Assembly: GCF_014174255.1 (NCBI RefSeq)
Contig: NZ_JABEQJ010000022.1
Location: forward strand, 16,608-80,607
Direction of reading: 5' to 3'
From: Gluconacetobacter sacchari
GTDB taxonomy: Bacteria > Pseudomonadota > Alphaproteobacteria > Acetobacterales > Acetobacteraceae
DNA length: 64,000 nucleotides
Shown: piece after piece, positions 7,935 through 15,803 of the stretch
Numbering within the stretch: position 1 is the first letter of the stretch
How the letters are laid out: each line of letters opens with the position of its first letter
Translations under genes and position numbers: made by a program
The notes under the pieces: generated by a model
The model's database searches: none
Told to the model about the DNA's origin: nothing
Seen by the model: only the letters and a program-made list of their open reading frames with translations

Positions 7935-7960
7935 AGGCGGCCCTCCGGGCCGCCTTTTTT
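7935..7960 (+). terminator. Rho-independent terminator
   Basis: AGGCGGCCC / GGGCCGCCT hairpin followed by a run of six T. It closes the transcript of the genes at 6861 and 7632. Confidence 0.9.
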
Positions 7961-8027
7961 CATTATAAGCGCTAAAATGAAAAACGCGGCGTACGGCCCG
8001 GCTGCATAGCCGCTCTTCCCACGGGCC

Positions 8028-8159
8028 GCGTTATGCCCGTTTGCCACATATCCACCGGCCGCGATCCTGACTCTTGGCGGTCGATCGCGGCCGGTGGATA
8101 TGCTCCGACGCCCCTGCGGGGCGCCTCCGGCCCTTCGGGCTGGAAAACGGGCATAACGC
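8028..8159. repeat. Four-way-junction element A
   Basis: Outer stem GCGTTATGCCCGTTT (8028-8042) pairs exactly with 8145-8159. Inside are three hairpins: H1, a perfect 20-bp stem (8047-8066 with 8083-8102) and 16-base loop; H2, CGCCCC-TGC-GGGGCG (8109-8123); H3, CCGGCCC-TTC-GGGCTGG (8127-8143). Upstream CTTCCC.CG.GCCGCGTT is shared with element B. No coding potential is apparent. Confidence 0.85.
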
Positions 8160-8373
8160 TCAAGACATCGAGCAGCGCAGCCTGCTTCGAACTCTCCAGT
8201 GCTGGGGCGCGTGTGCCGGCGTGACGATGGCCGCGCCTTCGAACGGGGAGCGCCCCTGCGCATGGCGAAGCCCACGGGCTCCGACCGAAGGGGCCGGACA
8301 TCCCTTTTCATTATGGGTATCGACCATCGGTTCCGGCGCATCCACGGCCGCGACGTCGTTCTTCCCGCGCGCC

Positions 8374-8505
8374 GCGTTGTCCCCGTTTACCACATATCCA
8401 CCGGCCGCGATCCTGACTCTTGGCGGTCGATCGCGGCCGGTGGATATGCTCCGGCGTCCCTGCGGGACGCCTTCGGCCCTCCGGGCTGGAAAACGGGGAC
8501 AACGC
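8374..8505. repeat. Four-way-junction element B
   Basis: It has the same length and plan as element A. H1 with its loop (8393-8448) is identical to A, while the outer stem GCGTTGTCCCCGTTT (8374-8388 with 8491-8505) and H2 GGCGTCCC-TGC-GGGACGCC (8453-8471) differ from A by paired changes that keep base pairing. Confidence 0.85.
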
Positions 8506-8550
8506 GCAGGTCCGACGAATGCGCGGCAGGAGCGCCGGCCGGCATCGTTT

Positions 8551-8674
8551 GGTGTTGCCCTCATAAACCACAGGCGATCCCCAGGGCCGCTTGCGCCATG
8601 AGGCGCGCGGCCCCGGGGATCGCCTGCTCCGCGCTACGCGCTCCGGCCCTTCGGGCTGGATTATGAGGACAACC
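8551..8674. repeat. Four-way-junction element C (diverged)
   Basis: The outer stem pairs GTTGCCCTCATAA (8554-8566) with TTATGAGGACAAC (8661-8673), one mismatch. H1 is a different, longer hairpin (AGGCGATCCCC 8572-8582 with 8615-8625, extended by GGGCCGC / GCGGCCC). H2 is GCGC-TAC-GCGC (8631-8641). H3 (8643-8659) and its flanks are identical to element A. The plan is kept while most stems have changed sequence. Confidence 0.75.
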
Positions 8675-8755
8675 GGGCCTGGTCTCCCTGGCCGAAGACG
8701 GTCCAGCCAGGCCGCCGCCTCTCCCTTGGCCCGTCGGTGTCCGCCTCGCCGGGGT

Positions 8756-9409
8756 TTACGGTTTGCCCTTCAGGGCGGCGTCGAGATCACACCATAAATG
8801 GACACGCTGTTCGTCGGTGACGGCGTGCTTGACGCAATACAGCCCCACCGCCGCGTCACGGTGCATGCCATACCACAGCAATCCGCCACCGGCCCCAGCA
8901 CATAGGAGGAACGTCGCGAGGTTCAGCGCCATCCAGCGCATCGTCATCAGGTCCACGAACGTCTGCACCGTCGATGGCAGCTCGTCTTTCCAACGCTCTT
9001 TCATCGCGTCACCCAGCGCCGCCTCCGCCTTTCGAACGATTGAAGCCACCATGAACTGGGTATTGGTGGCGGCCTGGCTCTCGGCCTGCTTCTCCACCCG
9101 ATCGCGGAGTACTGCGGCGAGCTTCACCTCCTCACGGAGCTTTTCGACCAGCGGTCCTGCTTCGCCTGCGACTGTCTCTTGCAGCAGTTCCACCTGCCGT
9201 GCCGCGCCGTCGCAAGCACTGAGCAATTGCACGATCAAATCCGCCAGATGCTCGTGTTCCCGCGAAAACGCTATGACCGCTTGCCCGAGTGGTTCGTGGG
9301 GGAGAACACCCGCCGCTGAAAGGGCGGCGAGTGTCTTTTCGTGCAACGCACGTTGTCGAGCCGGGACGAGTTCCGCGGCCGACAGGCGCTGTGCATCGCC
9401 CGGGCTCAT
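8756..9409 (-). CDS. Hypothetical single-membrane-segment protein (StbC-like position)
   Basis: The ATG at 9409 overlaps the stop of the ParA-like gene (ATGA), which fixes the start. The 217-residue product has long helical stretches with coiled-coil character (about residues 60-140) and one membrane segment (LNLATFLLCAGAGGGLLWYG, near residue 165). It is the third gene of a DNA-binding-like / ParA-like / membrane-protein operon, the same order as stbA-stbB-stbC of IncW plasmids. Sequence similarity to StbC is not established. Confidence 0.6.
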   Translation of the reverse strand: MSPGDAQRLSAAELVPARQRALHEKTLAALSAAGVLPHEPLGQAVIAFSREHEHLADLIVQLLSACDGAARQVELLQETVAGEAGPLVEKLREEVKLAAVLRDRVEKQAESQAATNTQFMVASIVRKAEAALGDAMKERWKDELPSTVQTFVDLMTMRWMALNLATFLLCAGAGGGLLWYGMHRDAAVGLYCVKHAVTDEQRVHLWCDLDAALKGKP

Positions 9410-10197
9410 GGAAACAGATCCGGTCTGGCCGAATCCAGAACGCCTGCCATGAACGCATCGCGCCACTGTCGGGCCATAGTGGGCCAGAAGATACTTGGGG
9501 TATCCCCTGATTTCGGCTTTTTGCCTTCAAGCGCGTCGTGAATTGACATATCCGCTCGCTCGAGGTCTCCGAGGCACGCGAGGAACGGAACAGGAATCAG
9601 CTTGACGCCCTCGCTGCCCATTTCTTGCACGCGCCGGTCGCTGACAAAGAACTCCATGATGGCGGTCGGGATACGAAAGCGGTCGCCGACACCGCCGTTG
9701 AGAAAGAGTACCCGATTTGTGACGTCACAGAACGGTCCGTTCTTCCACGCCCGATAGACATTCTCGATGTCGTCGTAACTTGTGCCGCAGAAGGCATGAA
9801 CAACGAGATCGATGTTCGCCTCCTTCAGTCCGGTGACCAGATCGAGGTCCTCAGCGAGGCGACGCGGCATTGTATCATTCCCGCCCAGATCCATGATCGT
9901 GGTGCTGCCACGCTCGGCACAATCTGCGATCGCCACGCTTACCCATTTCTTGAAGTCGTCGAGATCGCCGGATTTTGGCGGCGGCAGCACGAGATCCGGA
10001 TAGCGCGATAATTGGCGGCGCATCGTGTCGTTCTGGATGTCGCCATCCGCGATGCGAATGTTCTTTCGGCCGGCCTTCAACGCTTCGTTAACAAGCGCAA
10101 TTTCAGACGTGCTTCCTCCGTTGCGTCCCCGGCCCTCGCGCCAGATCAAGCGCGCGCGCTCGGGTGGGGCCGCAGGCTGTGCGTTTTTCATGATCAT
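9406..10197 (-). CDS. ParA/StbB-like ATPase (TraL type)
   Basis: The ATG at 10197 has a GAGGGAGTTTAA upstream site. The 263-residue protein starts with a P-loop-like stretch EGRGRNGGSTS (about residues 21-31), a deviant Walker A, and continues with RIADGDIQND and TTIMDLGGNDTMPRRLAEDL, the layout of StbB/TraL-type ParA relatives found beside relaxase regions. StbB of R388 balances plasmid segregation and conjugation. A copy of the transfer-linked AACTCTCACC motif (10251-10260) lies upstream. The exact activity is inferred from fold and position. Confidence 0.7.
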   Translation of the reverse strand: MIMKNAQPAAPPERARLIWREGRGRNGGSTSEIALVNEALKAGRKNIRIADGDIQNDTMRRQLSRYPDLVLPPPKSGDLDDFKKWVSVAIADCAERGSTTIMDLGGNDTMPRRLAEDLDLVTGLKEANIDLVVHAFCGTSYDDIENVYRAWKNGPFCDVTNRVLFLNGGVGDRFRIPTAIMEFFVSDRRVQEMGSEGVKLIPVPFLACLGDLERADMSIHDALEGKKPKSGDTPSIFWPTMARQWRDAFMAGVLDSARPDLFP

Positions 10198-10250
10198 TTA
10201 AACTCCCTCACAGGCGAGATCGTCCGCCAAGGGGGAGCCTGCCAGACAGC

Positions 10251-10260
10251 GGTGAGAGTT
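10251..10260 (-). promoter_or_regulatory. AACTCTCACC motif
   Basis: Exact copy, followed by G on the minus strand, 53 bases before the ParA-like start. It lies in the gap between the 334-residue gene and the ParA-like gene. Confidence 0.7.
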
Positions 10261-10272
10261 CCGCGTTTCAGA

Positions 10273-11277
10273 TCAGGAAAAAATGCCTCGGGTTGCCGCC
10301 CTGTTGGCGCGCCCCAGTGCCTGCCGCTTGAGGCAAACTTCCATCGGTAGTTCGAGTGCGACGCGCCCTGCGGCTATTCCGATGATGACCTCGGCGTATG
10401 TTTGAGGCAGAGGAGCCTCACGCTGGCGTTTCTTGAACAGATAATACCAGCAGCGCAGCCAGTCGTCCTCACTCTCGAATGTCATTTTCAACGGTAGGCG
10501 TTCGAAACCTCGCTCCGGCGGCAAGTCCGGCCCATAGCGCCACTTTCTGGCACTCTCCGGCTGTGCTTCCAGCGTTTCTACCGTCAGAACCCTGATCTCG
10601 CCCCACTGTGCGCGTGGCTTTTGATACGGCCAGTCCTGATCCGACCGGTCAAGCTCCTCCTGGCTGGCTAACGGTGAGAGCAATAGCGGATCACCCTCCG
10701 CCAGCGGTTCCACCGCCACAGGCTCTTGGTGGCGGGTGGCCGGAGGCGGTGCCGCGTATGAGGGTGCTACCGCAGGAGCGGCTTGTGCTGGTGTCGGGGC
10801 GATTCGGTCCGCCGGCTCGCTAGGGATCGTGAACCCGTCGGCGCCCGGCATCACCTGGTATGCGGGCCGGCTTTGCCAGTCAGGCCGCAGATCAGGTGCG
10901 GCCGCATGGCGCGCTGCATCAAGAATGTCGCGCTCGTGCTTGCGGCGCAGTCGCTCTCGGGCCTTCCTCTCAGCTTCCTCCGCCAGCCGTACCCGGCCTT
11001 CAGCAACTTTCGCGCGAACCCGGTACCACGTTTTCTTCAGGGTTTCGGGCTGGGCTGCGCCGCCGTCGAGGTTGGTCAGGCCGTCCTCCGCAAAAGCAGC
11101 CGCCATCCGCGCCCAACGCACTTTCTTGTCGGCCCACGCCTCCGCGCAGCGGTCGAAGTTCTCGACCATGAACAGGTAGATCGGGGAGTGCGCCCATGAA
11201 CCCGTACGGCAGGCCTCCATGGCCTCCCATACTTTCCCTGGTCCCCCGACTGACGTGCCTGCTGCTACCGCTGCCAC
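10273..11277 (-). CDS. Plasmid protein with N-terminal putative DNA-binding domain (StbA-like position)
   Basis: A GTG start at 11277 is supported by AGGAGG six bases upstream. Residues about 25-85 (SPIYLFMVENFDRCAEAWAD and following, ending LKKTWYRVRAKV) match the SPLYRWMRxNxDxF...AWxRVRxDV type domain found in many relaxase-linked proteins of alphaproteobacteria, here taken as DNA-binding. A basic coiled coil (about 95-120) and a proline/alanine-rich linker (about 150-195) follow, then a C-terminal region of unknown fold. As first gene of the stb-like operon it may bind the oriT/stability region. Confidence 0.6.
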   Translation of the reverse strand: MAAVAAGTSVGGPGKVWEAMEACRTGSWAHSPIYLFMVENFDRCAEAWADKKVRWARMAAAFAEDGLTNLDGGAAQPETLKKTWYRVRAKVAEGRVRLAEEAERKARERLRRKHERDILDAARHAAAPDLRPDWQSRPAYQVMPGADGFTIPSEPADRIAPTPAQAAPAVAPSYAAPPPATRHQEPVAVEPLAEGDPLLLSPLASQEELDRSDQDWPYQKPRAQWGEIRVLTVETLEAQPESARKWRYGPDLPPERGFERLPLKMTFESEDDWLRCWYYLFKKRQREAPLPQTYAEVIIGIAAGRVALELPMEVCLKRQALGRANRAATRGIFS

Positions 11278-11571
11278 GGCGATCCTCCTGCGGCTCAGAC
11301 CCTATTGGCGGCTGCGCCGGCGGTCAAGCCCGAGGCGTATAGCGGCCGCTAAGGGACTCCTAGGGGAACAGGATCGGGACAACATTTAGAGCAGCACACA
11401 AATGCAAATTGCATTTGCATATTTTTGTGCGTCTACGCCGCCCTCCGAGGAGCGTCCTTCGCTCGCCGGAGTCCCGGGATGGGCCGAGGCGTCGCCTTCC
11501 CAGGCGGGAGGCGTTGCGTGGGCAGCAGTCATTGCCGACATTGCTATCAATGATTGCGGCAGGGGGACGCC
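11278..11571. other. Divergent intergenic region with dyads; candidate oriT region
   Basis: It lies between the leftward stb-like operon and the rightward FitA/relaxase genes, the place where MobF/stb plasmids such as R388 carry oriT. Seen: palindrome TAGCGGCCGCTA (11340-11351) and ATGCAAAT-TGC-ATTTGCAT (11402-11420) in a short AT-rich tract flanked by GCAC/GTGC. I did not find a convincing copy of a known nic sequence. Confidence 0.4.
11402..11420. promoter_or_regulatory. Perfect 8-bp dyad in AT-rich tract
   Basis: ATGCAAAT and ATTTGCAT around TGC. It could be an operator for either divergent operon or an oriT-associated hairpin. Confidence 0.45.
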
Positions 11572-11817
11572 ATGGCGGCGATGACGATCCGTAATATCGA
11601 CGAGGCACTGAAGCGTAAGCTGCGTATCCGCGCAGCAACGCACGGTCGCTCGATGGAAGATGAGGCCCGAGCCATTCTGCGAGCCGTGCTCGCCTCGGAA
11701 GACCCTGTTACTGTCCCGCTGGGAGAGGCCATCCAGCGCCGCTTCTCCGCCCTCGGTGGCGTCGAGCTCCCTGATATCGTGCGCGAGCCTATTCGCGACG
11801 TGGAACTCGACGGGTGA
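11572..11817 (+). CDS. fitA: FitA-like ribbon-helix-helix antitoxin
   Basis: The ATG at 11572 follows AGGGGGACGCC. The 81-residue product begins MAAMTIRNIDEALKRKLRIR, continues AATHGRSMEDEARAILRAVL, and has the FitA/StbC-type RHH antitoxin layout: N-terminal RHH for operator binding, C-terminal tail that neutralises a PIN toxin. It overlaps the GTG of the toxin reading frame. Its partner toxin carries an in-frame stop, so the antitoxin may now be an orphan. Confidence 0.85.
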   Translation: MAAMTIRNIDEALKRKLRIRAATHGRSMEDEARAILRAVLASEDPVTVPLGEAIQRRFSALGGVELPDIVREPIRDVELDG

Positions 11818-12239
11818 TCGTTCTCGACACGAATGTGCTCTCGGAGGTGATGCGGCCGGCTCCAGATCACCGTGTGATGTCCTAGCTCTCGCAGCAGTCA
11901 ACGGCCTCCCTGTTCATCTCAGCGGTGACCCAGGCGGAGATCCTCTATGGCCTTGCGCTTCTGCCGGAAGGCCAACGGCGGGACCGACTGCTCGCGGTGG
12001 CTCATGAGATGTTTGCCGAGGAATTTGCGTGGCGCATTTTGCCGTCCGATCGTGAGGCCGCAGCGGCCTATGCGGAGATCGCCTCGGCGCGCAGGAGGGG
12101 CGGCAATCCGATCAGCCAGTTTGATGCCCAAATCGCCGCCAGCGCGCTCTCACGCGGTGCTCGGTTGGCGACGCGCAACGAGCGGGATTTCGTTGGATGT
12201 GGCGTTGAGGTTTTGAACCCGTGGTCGCTCTGCCCCTGA
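11814..12239 (+). pseudogene. fitB: FitB-like PIN-domain toxin with nonsense mutation
   Basis: Translation from the GTG at 11814 gives MIVLDTNVLSEVMRPAPDHR, a standard FitB N-terminus, then meets TAG at 11883-11885. The same frame continues to 12239 with QAEILYGLALLPEGQRR, FDAQIAASAL and LATRNERDF, so all four PIN acidic positions lie in one frame. Family members have Trp at the stop position (VxxW), which suggests TGG to TAG. The toxin is presumably dead unless the stop is read through or a downstream start gives a fragment. Confidence 0.85.
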
Positions 12240-12272
12240 CGCCCTCTCTTCGGGCACGCCTCATCCAGTTCG

Positions 12273-12282
12273 AACTCTCACC
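12273..12282 (+). promoter_or_regulatory. AACTCTCACC motif
   Basis: Exact copy followed by G, 50 bases before the first gene of the relaxase operon. Confidence 0.7.
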
Positions 12283-12332
12283 GGTCGTTTGTAGCCTCTG
12301 ATCAGACTGAAGTCCGATTGGAGGAGAGGGAT

Positions 12333-12629
12333 TTGAGCCAGATCGAATCACTGAGGCGTCTTGCCGCGATCGAAACGCGGCTGGACTTTCTGGTCAGGCA
12401 GGCGGAAGCGGACACCGGCGATCGTGAGATCCTGCGTCAGATCGTGGAGACCCTGAGCGTTCAGGGCAGATTGATCGCCGATATCCACGCGGTGCTTCAT
12501 CCAGAGGAAGACGCGGCGCAGACGGGGCCCGGCGTCCGTGAACTACTGCTGCAGATTCTCGCAGCCGTTGAGAGCCTGCGCGCTCCCATCACCAAAGCCC
12601 TCGCCCAGACGGAGCGCGCCCCGTCATGA
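12333..12629 (+). CDS. Small hypothetical protein upstream of relaxase
   Basis: The TTG at 12333 is preferred because GGAGGAGAGGG lies directly upstream; TTG at 12318 would start inside that site. The 98-residue, helical, acidic product (MSQIESLRRLAAIETRLDFL and a leucine-rich C-terminus) overlaps the relaxase start (ATGA). Small genes here can encode relaxosome accessory factors, but no DNA-binding motif is evident, so this is only positional. Confidence 0.55.
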   Translation: MSQIESLRRLAAIETRLDFLVRQAEADTGDREILRQIVETLSVQGRLIADIHAVLHPEEDAAQTGPGVRELLLQILAAVESLRAPITKALAQTERAPS

Positions 12630-15600
12630 TGAGCTTCAAGAAAATCGCGGCGAACGCCAACGGCAAGCTGATCGTCGCCTATCTTCGTGAGAACAAGCTG
12701 GAGCCGCGCCAGGACATTGGGATGGCGACGGATCCGGCCGCCGATACCGGCCGCCGCCTGAATGCCTATTACACGGGTAAGGACGGGCGGGGAGCGTGGA
12801 TGTCCGATATGGGGTCGCGTATTGCCGATGCGCTGGGTGTCGACCTGTCGCGGCCGCCCGGCGACAAGACCCTGGAGCGTCTCGTCACGGCGCGCCGGGC
12901 GGATACGGGCACGGAATGGGAAGCGACCAAGGGTCGGAAGCGCGAGATATCGGCCTACGACCTGACGTTCAGCCCGGACAAGAGCGTCACCCTCGCTGCG
13001 GAGTTCGCCGGCACGGCGGCCGAACAGGGCGTGATCTGGATTGCCATTCATTCGGCGGCCGAGGCTGCGATGCGCCTGGTCGCATCGGAGGTCGGCCAGG
13101 CCCGGCGGACGGTCAACGGTGAGATGTTCGTCGAACAGGGCGAAGTCGCCTGGATCGCTTTCCGCCATTACACGGCGCGGCCAACCCTGGATATCCAGGA
13201 CGGCTATGGCGGGGTCACCGCGAGGGTCGAGGTTCCGGTTCCTGGTGATCCCCAGGCCCATATCCATCATCTGCTGCTCAACATCGTCGCCACCGAAAGC
13301 GGGCACCTTGGCTCGCTGGATTCCCAGCGCATCACGGACACGACCGCCCATCTCTATGGTGCGTATTTCCAGGCGATCCTCGCTCAGAGGCTCCGGGAGT
13401 TGGGGATCGCGGTGCATGTGGATGAGCGCGGACGCGCCATCCGGATCAGCGCGATCCCCGAGCACGCCAGGGACGCCTTTTCGAAGCGGCATCACGACAC
13501 GGAAGCGAGGGCAAAATCCTTTGCCAAAGCCCAGGGCCGAGAGTGGGCGGGAATGTCGGCCGACGAGAAGTATCGCGTCCTCTACGAGACCAACCTGCGT
13601 TACCGTCAGGCCAAGTATGATGGCGGCAACGAGCGCGAGATCTGGCGGGAGATGGCGGCGGCGATCGGCTGGTCGCACGACACTGTTCTGACGGAGGCTC
13701 CGGCTGCGCTACGCCCGCGTTCCGACCGGCTGGAGGAGGCATACACCATCGCTGCGAAGATGATCGCGGAAGAGTTCAAGACGGCCGCGGTGATTGACCA
13801 TGATGTGCTGCGTCTCCACGCGGCGCATGGCCTGATCGCTGCCGGCATCGAGGATGCTGCGGACATCACCCGTGTGGTCGACATGGTGGAGGCACGGGGC
13901 CTCCAGATTGAGGGGGAACAGAGCGTTCTGCACATCCGCGAACGGCATGGCCGCGTCCGGGTGACGAATTCCCGTCAGTTGCGCGTTGAACGGGAGGTGG
14001 AGGCGCTTCTCACGGAAGCGGTCGCGGCACAGGGCGGCGCCCTGTCGGTTGAGAGCATTCGCGCGGCGATCGGCCGTTCGAACCTGGATTTTCAGAGCAA
14101 CGCGATTCATGGTCAGGCGCAGCTTAACATGATTCACCATTTCGGGCGCGCGAAGCAGATTGCGTTCCTGATGGGGGTGGCGGGTTCGGGGAAGACGGCC
14201 ATGCTCAGCGTGTTGAGCGACGCGTGGCACCAGGATGGGCGTAAGGTGTTCGGTGCCGCCATGGCCTGGCAACAGGCAGAGAACATGAAGGGTGCAGGCC
14301 TGGACGGCGCGTTTGCCATGACAAAGCTTCTGAACGATCTGGACCGGGGCAGGCTTGCTCTCGACAGCAAGAGTGTTCTGGTGATCGACGAGGTGAGTCA
14401 GGTGGCGCCAGAGCAGATGCTGCGGCTTTTGCAGCACCAGAAGCAGATGGGCTTCGCGTTGCGTCTGATCGGCGATCGGGAGCAGGGGCAGTCGATCGGC
14501 GCCGGCGACGCGGTCGAGTTGCTTTTGCGTCATCTGCCGCCCGAGGTAACGCCCGAAATCCTCACGACCGTGCGGCAGCGGGATGCCCGCGACAGAGCGA
14601 TTGCCGGCATGTTCCGGAGTAACGGCCGTGACGTCACAATTTCGGAGGACGAGCAGCGACAACGCGATGTCGCCCGGGTGAGCGAGGCTCTGGCGATGAA
14701 ACGGACCGACGGCACGGTGCGCCTGGTCGGCGGCGATCTGGATCAGGTGGTGACAGAAATTGCCGAGTTCTATCTGAGGCGCAGGGAAGTGCTCGCCGCC
14801 GGCGGCGCCAAGCGCGGGATCACCATTTCCGTTCCTACCAACGAGGACGCGGCGCTGATCAGCCTTGCCATTCGCAATCGGCTGAAAGCGCGTGGCGAAC
14901 TGACCGGACCGGAGCGGGTCATCGCTGCTGTGGATCAGCGGGGGCAGACGTTCGACCTGCCGATCGTCCAAGGCGACCGGGTGCGGCTGTTCGATCGGAT
15001 CTACGTGCCGACACCGAACGGCTACGGGCGAACGACGTTCGGCTCTAATGGCGATTTCGTTACCGTGCTGGGGTGGGACGAAAAGACTTTGCGCCTGCGC
15101 AACCGGGATGGTGTCGAGGCGACGATCTCTTTGGACGCGCTCCGCGATCCGACTGGGAAAACGGATCGGACGCGCCTCGGGTTCGGTTACGCCATGACGA
15201 TCGATTCCGCTCAGGGTATCACCTCGGACGAGCACATCAACGCGATGCCTCGGGGAACGGGGAGCATGACAGGGTTCCGTGCTTACGTGGCGGAGAGCCG
15301 GCACATCCTTCGGTGCTGGACGATGATCTCCGAAGCCGCGTTGCGCGAAGCGGAGGAACATTCCCGGCCGCTGGGTGATCCGACTCCGGTAACGCTCGCC
15401 GACCTCTGGGAGAGGGCGATCAAGGATCTGGCACGGCATGAATACAAGGCGCTGGGGATTGATCTGCTGGCGTCACGCAAGGAACTCGAGCGTATCCTGA
15501 CGCTGGCGGCCAAGCTTGCCGAGCGGCGTGAACGTATGTTCGGTCAGAAGCGGGATCCCTCGGAGGAGTATCGCAACCGCGCCGCCACCAAGGAAGTCGC

Positions 15601-15784
15601 TGCCGTTGAGCCGGCTGTCCTGTGTGATCTCGGATACTCGCTGCGCAAGACCGGGCGCGAGCTGCGAGAGGCGTTGGAGCGGCAGACCGCGCTTCGCAAG
15701 GCCGAAGAAACCCGTGCCCGTCAGAGCGAACTGGAGCGGCAGCAGGAGCAGGAAAGGGGACGAGGGCCCGCGCCGGCAATGTAG
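12626..15784 (+). CDS. MobF conjugative relaxase-helicase
   Basis: The 1052-residue protein has the TrwC/TraI plan. The N-terminal relaxase domain holds the catalytic-type tyrosines (Y19 and the YY pair at 48-49), EISAYDLTFSPDKSVTLAAE, and a histidine triad in AHIHHLLLN (about residues 211-218). A RecD-like helicase follows with Walker A GVAGSGKT (about 517-524), SVLVIDEVSQVAPEQM (about 583), and a C-terminal GFGYAMTIDSAQGITSDE block. A basic coiled coil ends it. It would nick oriT, stay bound to the 5' end and unwind the strand for transfer. The gene ends 19 bases before the convergent coupling-protein gene. Confidence 0.93.
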   Translation: MMSFKKIAANANGKLIVAYLRENKLEPRQDIGMATDPAADTGRRLNAYYTGKDGRGAWMSDMGSRIADALGVDLSRPPGDKTLERLVTARRADTGTEWEATKGRKREISAYDLTFSPDKSVTLAAEFAGTAAEQGVIWIAIHSAAEAAMRLVASEVGQARRTVNGEMFVEQGEVAWIAFRHYTARPTLDIQDGYGGVTARVEVPVPGDPQAHIHHLLLNIVATESGHLGSLDSQRITDTTAHLYGAYFQAILAQRLRELGIAVHVDERGRAIRISAIPEHARDAFSKRHHDTEARAKSFAKAQGREWAGMSADEKYRVLYETNLRYRQAKYDGGNEREIWREMAAAIGWSHDTVLTEAPAALRPRSDRLEEAYTIAAKMIAEEFKTAAVIDHDVLRLHAAHGLIAAGIEDAADITRVVDMVEARGLQIEGEQSVLHIRERHGRVRVTNSRQLRVEREVEALLTEAVAAQGGALSVESIRAAIGRSNLDFQSNAIHGQAQLNMIHHFGRAKQIAFLMGVAGSGKTAMLSVLSDAWHQDGRKVFGAAMAWQQAENMKGAGLDGAFAMTKLLNDLDRGRLALDSKSVLVIDEVSQVAPEQMLRLLQHQKQMGFALRLIGDREQGQSIGAGDAVELLLRHLPPEVTPEILTTVRQRDARDRAIAGMFRSNGRDVTISEDEQRQRDVARVSEALAMKRTDGTVRLVGGDLDQVVTEIAEFYLRRREVLAAGGAKRGITISVPTNEDAALISLAIRNRLKARGELTGPERVIAAVDQRGQTFDLPIVQGDRVRLFDRIYVPTPNGYGRTTFGSNGDFVTVLGWDEKTLRLRNRDGVEATISLDALRDPTGKTDRTRLGFGYAMTIDSAQGITSDEHINAMPRGTGSMTGFRAYVAESRHILRCWTMISEAALREAEEHSRPLGDPTPVTLADLWERAIKDLARHEYKALGIDLLASRKELERILTLAAKLAERRERMFGQKRDPSEEYRNRAATKEVAAVEPAVLCDLGYSLRKTGRELREALERQTALRKAEETRARQSELERQQEQERGRGPAPAM

Positions 15785-15803
15785 GATCGCTCGATCCGTG
15801 CGC

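Larger units (their letters stand above)
7961..8755. other. Gene-free block between convergent genes holding three structured repeats
   Basis: About 800 bases with no supportable gene, bounded by a + strand terminator and the 3' end of a minus strand gene. Most of it is taken up by three four-way-junction elements (8028-8159, 8374-8505, 8551-8674). Sequence between the first two (about 8217-8339) also has long imperfect self-complementarity but does not share their conserved core. Confidence 0.7.

Noticed and set aside
8217..8339. A possible fourth four-way-junction element
   Set aside because: Long imperfect pairing exists, but the conserved TGCTCCG and TCCGGCCCTTCGGGCTGGA core is absent and the outer stem is weak.
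8028..8674. A CRISPR array or integron attC cluster
   Set aside because: There are only three copies, spacing is irregular, no unique spacers of equal length are present, and no cas or integrase gene is near; the long perfect stems do not match attC sites.
13709..15439. A 576-codon open frame antisense to the relaxase
   Set aside because: It is a shadow of the high-GC third codon positions; the + strand frame has all relaxase and helicase motifs.
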